DNA of 24,008 nucleotides from DATIYF01 sp035517775. GTDB taxonomy: Bacteria > Acidobacteriota > Terriglobia > Terriglobales > Acidobacteriaceae. How positions within the stretch are numbered: position 1 is the stretch's first letter; each line of letters begins with the position of its first letter. Of the stretch, positions 22,921 through 24,008 are shown one piece after another. The position numbers and the translations under genes are program-made. The stretch covers positions 1 to 24,008 of the forward strand of contig DATIYF010000112.1 of the NCBI GenBank assembly GCA_035517775.1, given 5' to 3'. The notes under the pieces were generated by a model. It ran no database searches. It saw only the letters and a program-made list of their open reading frames with translations, and was not told the DNA's origin.

Positions 22921-23913
22921 CTATGCTGACTTCTTTACCGGGGCCGGTTCCACGTGGCCGCCGAACTTCTGCCGCATGGCAGAAAGGACCTTCTCCGCGA
23001 AGGTGTGCTGCTGGCGCGAGCGGAAGCGCACGAAAAGCGCCGCAGAAAGCACATCTACAGGCACGGCTTCTTCGATCGCCGCTTCGATCGTCCAGCGGCC
23101 CTCGCCCGAATCCTGCACGAACCCTTCATATTCCGAGAGCGTGGGGTTCTCCGCCAGGGCAATGGCGGTGAGATCGAGCAGCCAGGAACTGATCACGCTG
23201 CCCCGCCGCCAGACCTCGGCAATATCCGGAAGGTTGAGATCGTAGCGGTGGTCCACGGGCAATTCTTTGCTGGTGGCGTTGCGGAAGATGTCAAAGCCCT
23301 CGGCATAGGCCTGCATAATGCCGTACTCGATGCCGTTGTGCACCATCTTGACGAAGTGGCCGGCTCCCGAAGGCCCGCAGTGGAGAAAGCCTTCGGGCGC
23401 GGTCCCGGGCTGATTCTCCCAGCCCGGAGTCGGGGGGATCTGCCCGCGGCCCGGGGCCAGGGTGCGCAAGACGGGGGTGAGCCGGCGCACCGCTTCCGCC
23501 GGGCCTCCGATCATGAGGCAGTAGCCGCGCTCCGCGCCCCAGATCCCTCCGCTGGTGCCGACGTCGAGATAGAGGATCCCCTTGGGGCTCACGGCCGCGG
23601 CCCGGCGGACGTCGTCCTTGAAGAAGGAGTTCCCCCCGTCGACGATGATGTCCCCCGCCTCCAGCCGGCCGGCCAGCGCCGTCACCGTCTGCTCGGTCGC
23701 GTCTCCCGCCGGAACCATCACCCAGACCGCGCGCGGTTTCTGCAGGGCGCGCACGAAATCATCCAGGGTGGTGGTGCCGCGGATCCCTTCGGCGGCCAGA
23801 CGCGCCACGGCCTCGGGATTCTGGTCATAGACCACGCAGCCATGTCCGCCGGCGCTCAGGCGCCGCACCATGTTCGAGCCCATCCGTCCCAATCCGATCA
23901 TTCCGAGCTGCAT
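22921..23913 (-). CDS. gnd: 6-phosphogluconate dehydrogenase, decarboxylating, short (probably NAD-type) form
   Basis: Oxidatively decarboxylates 6-phosphogluconate to ribulose-5-phosphate. At 330 residues it is the short form, not the ~470-aa E. coli enzyme. The dinucleotide motif GLGRMG is at 7-12 and VDGGNS at about 91-96. The substrate motif VGTSGGIWGAERGYCLMIGG is at 118-137. The catalytic segment GPSGAGHFVKMVHNGIEYG is at about 180-198, with the expected lysine near 189 and glutamate near 196. The second strand of the Rossmann fold ends in an aspartate (VVYDQNP, about residue 30), where NADP enzymes usually have Asn-Arg, so NAD is the likelier cofactor. The start ATG 23913 is fixed by GGAGGTGG upstream; the frame is open to 23934. 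First visible gene of the operon. Confidence 0.94.
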   Translation of the reverse strand: MQLGMIGLGRMGSNMVRRLSAGGHGCVVYDQNPEAVARLAAEGIRGTTTLDDFVRALQKPRAVWVMVPAGDATEQTVTALAGRLEAGDIIVDGGNSFFKDDVRRAAAVSPKGILYLDVGTSGGIWGAERGYCLMIGGPAEAVRRLTPVLRTLAPGRGQIPPTPGWENQPGTAPEGFLHCGPSGAGHFVKMVHNGIEYGIMQAYAEGFDIFRNATSKELPVDHRYDLNLPDIAEVWRRGSVISSWLLDLTAIALAENPTLSEYEGFVQDSGEGRWTIEAAIEEAVPVDVLSAALFVRFRSRQQHTFAEKVLSAMRQKFGGHVEPAPVKKSA

Positions 23914-23952
23914 CTTCCACCTCCAGTTGTACAACGGCCTCGCGACGGGCGT

Positions 23953-24008
23953 TCACGATTGCTGCGGGCCAGGTCCCAGTCCGAGAAGCTCCCGCGAGAC
24001 GGAGACGA
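23953..24008 (-). CDS. Possible 3' end of an upstream minus-strand gene (partial)
   Basis: One minus-strand frame reads from the window edge to a TGA at 23953-23955 and ends in RELLGLGPGPQQS. The stop lies 39 nt before the gnd ATG, a normal operon gap, and no promoter is visible between. The fragment is too short to identify. An upstream transaldolase or glucose-6-phosphate isomerase would fit the operon, but that is only a guess. Confidence 0.35.
   Translation of the reverse strand, partial: VSVSRELLGLGPGPQQS

Noticed and set aside
22033..22929. 298-codon plus-strand frame over zwf
   Set aside because: Antisense shadow; zwf on the minus strand has RIDHYLGKE and operon spacing.

Overview
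The window looks like chromosomal DNA from a high-GC member of the Acidobacteriota (Terriglobia/Koribacter-like). That is inferred from family resemblance; no database search was possible. The clues are a TonB/Oar-type outer-membrane receptor tail, a MerR/excisionase-like 'SWKEIA...RTVQRWE' helix-turn-helix, a signal-peptide M13 metallopeptidase, a C-terminal 'YYCPGSEQYGKT' module on a membrane protein, and tandem single-domain LuxR/GerE HTH genes. There is no tRNA, rRNA, CRISPR array, phage gene or transposase.

Layout. Bases 1-5453 are mostly housekeeping: the 3' end of an outer-membrane receptor with a strong terminator, inorganic pyrophosphatase (ppa), a secreted M13 peptidase on the minus strand, thiC, and a small HTH regulator. 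Two same-orientation copies of a ~130 bp palindromic interspersed element flank the peptidase gene. Bases 5729-8689 encode a 986-residue CheB-CheR-coiled-coil-PAS-PAS protein with no histidine kinase domain. Bases 8690-11279 are gene-poor, with a small conserved-looking 75-aa gene and a family 2 glycosyltransferase.

Bases 11280-16203 are the most unusual part. Two paralogous two-gene cassettes each encode a type A and a type B GerE-like HTH protein with no receiver or sensor domain. They bracket two minus-strand genes for membrane-anchored zinc-ribbon proteins, one with a Sel1-like C-terminus and one with a GAF domain. In the first cassette gene B lies wholly inside the open frame of gene A. 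In the second the overlap is only 22 nt.

Bases 16618-19561 form a c-di-GMP neighbourhood: a tandem PilZ protein, two hypothetical proteins, and a two-TM diguanylate cyclase with intact GGDEF and RxxD inhibitory site. A heptanucleotide tandem repeat lies just past the PilZ stop codon.

Bases 19623-23913 are a compact minus-strand operon for the oxidative pentose phosphate pathway, transcribed gnd - zwf - glk - pgl. It has a 4-nt ATGA overlap between zwf and glk, and the pgl ribosome binding site overlaps the glk stop codon. It takes glucose to glucose-6-phosphate, 6-phosphogluconolactone, 6-phosphogluconate and ribulose-5-phosphate. The Gnd is the short type and carries an aspartate that suggests NAD rather than NADP.
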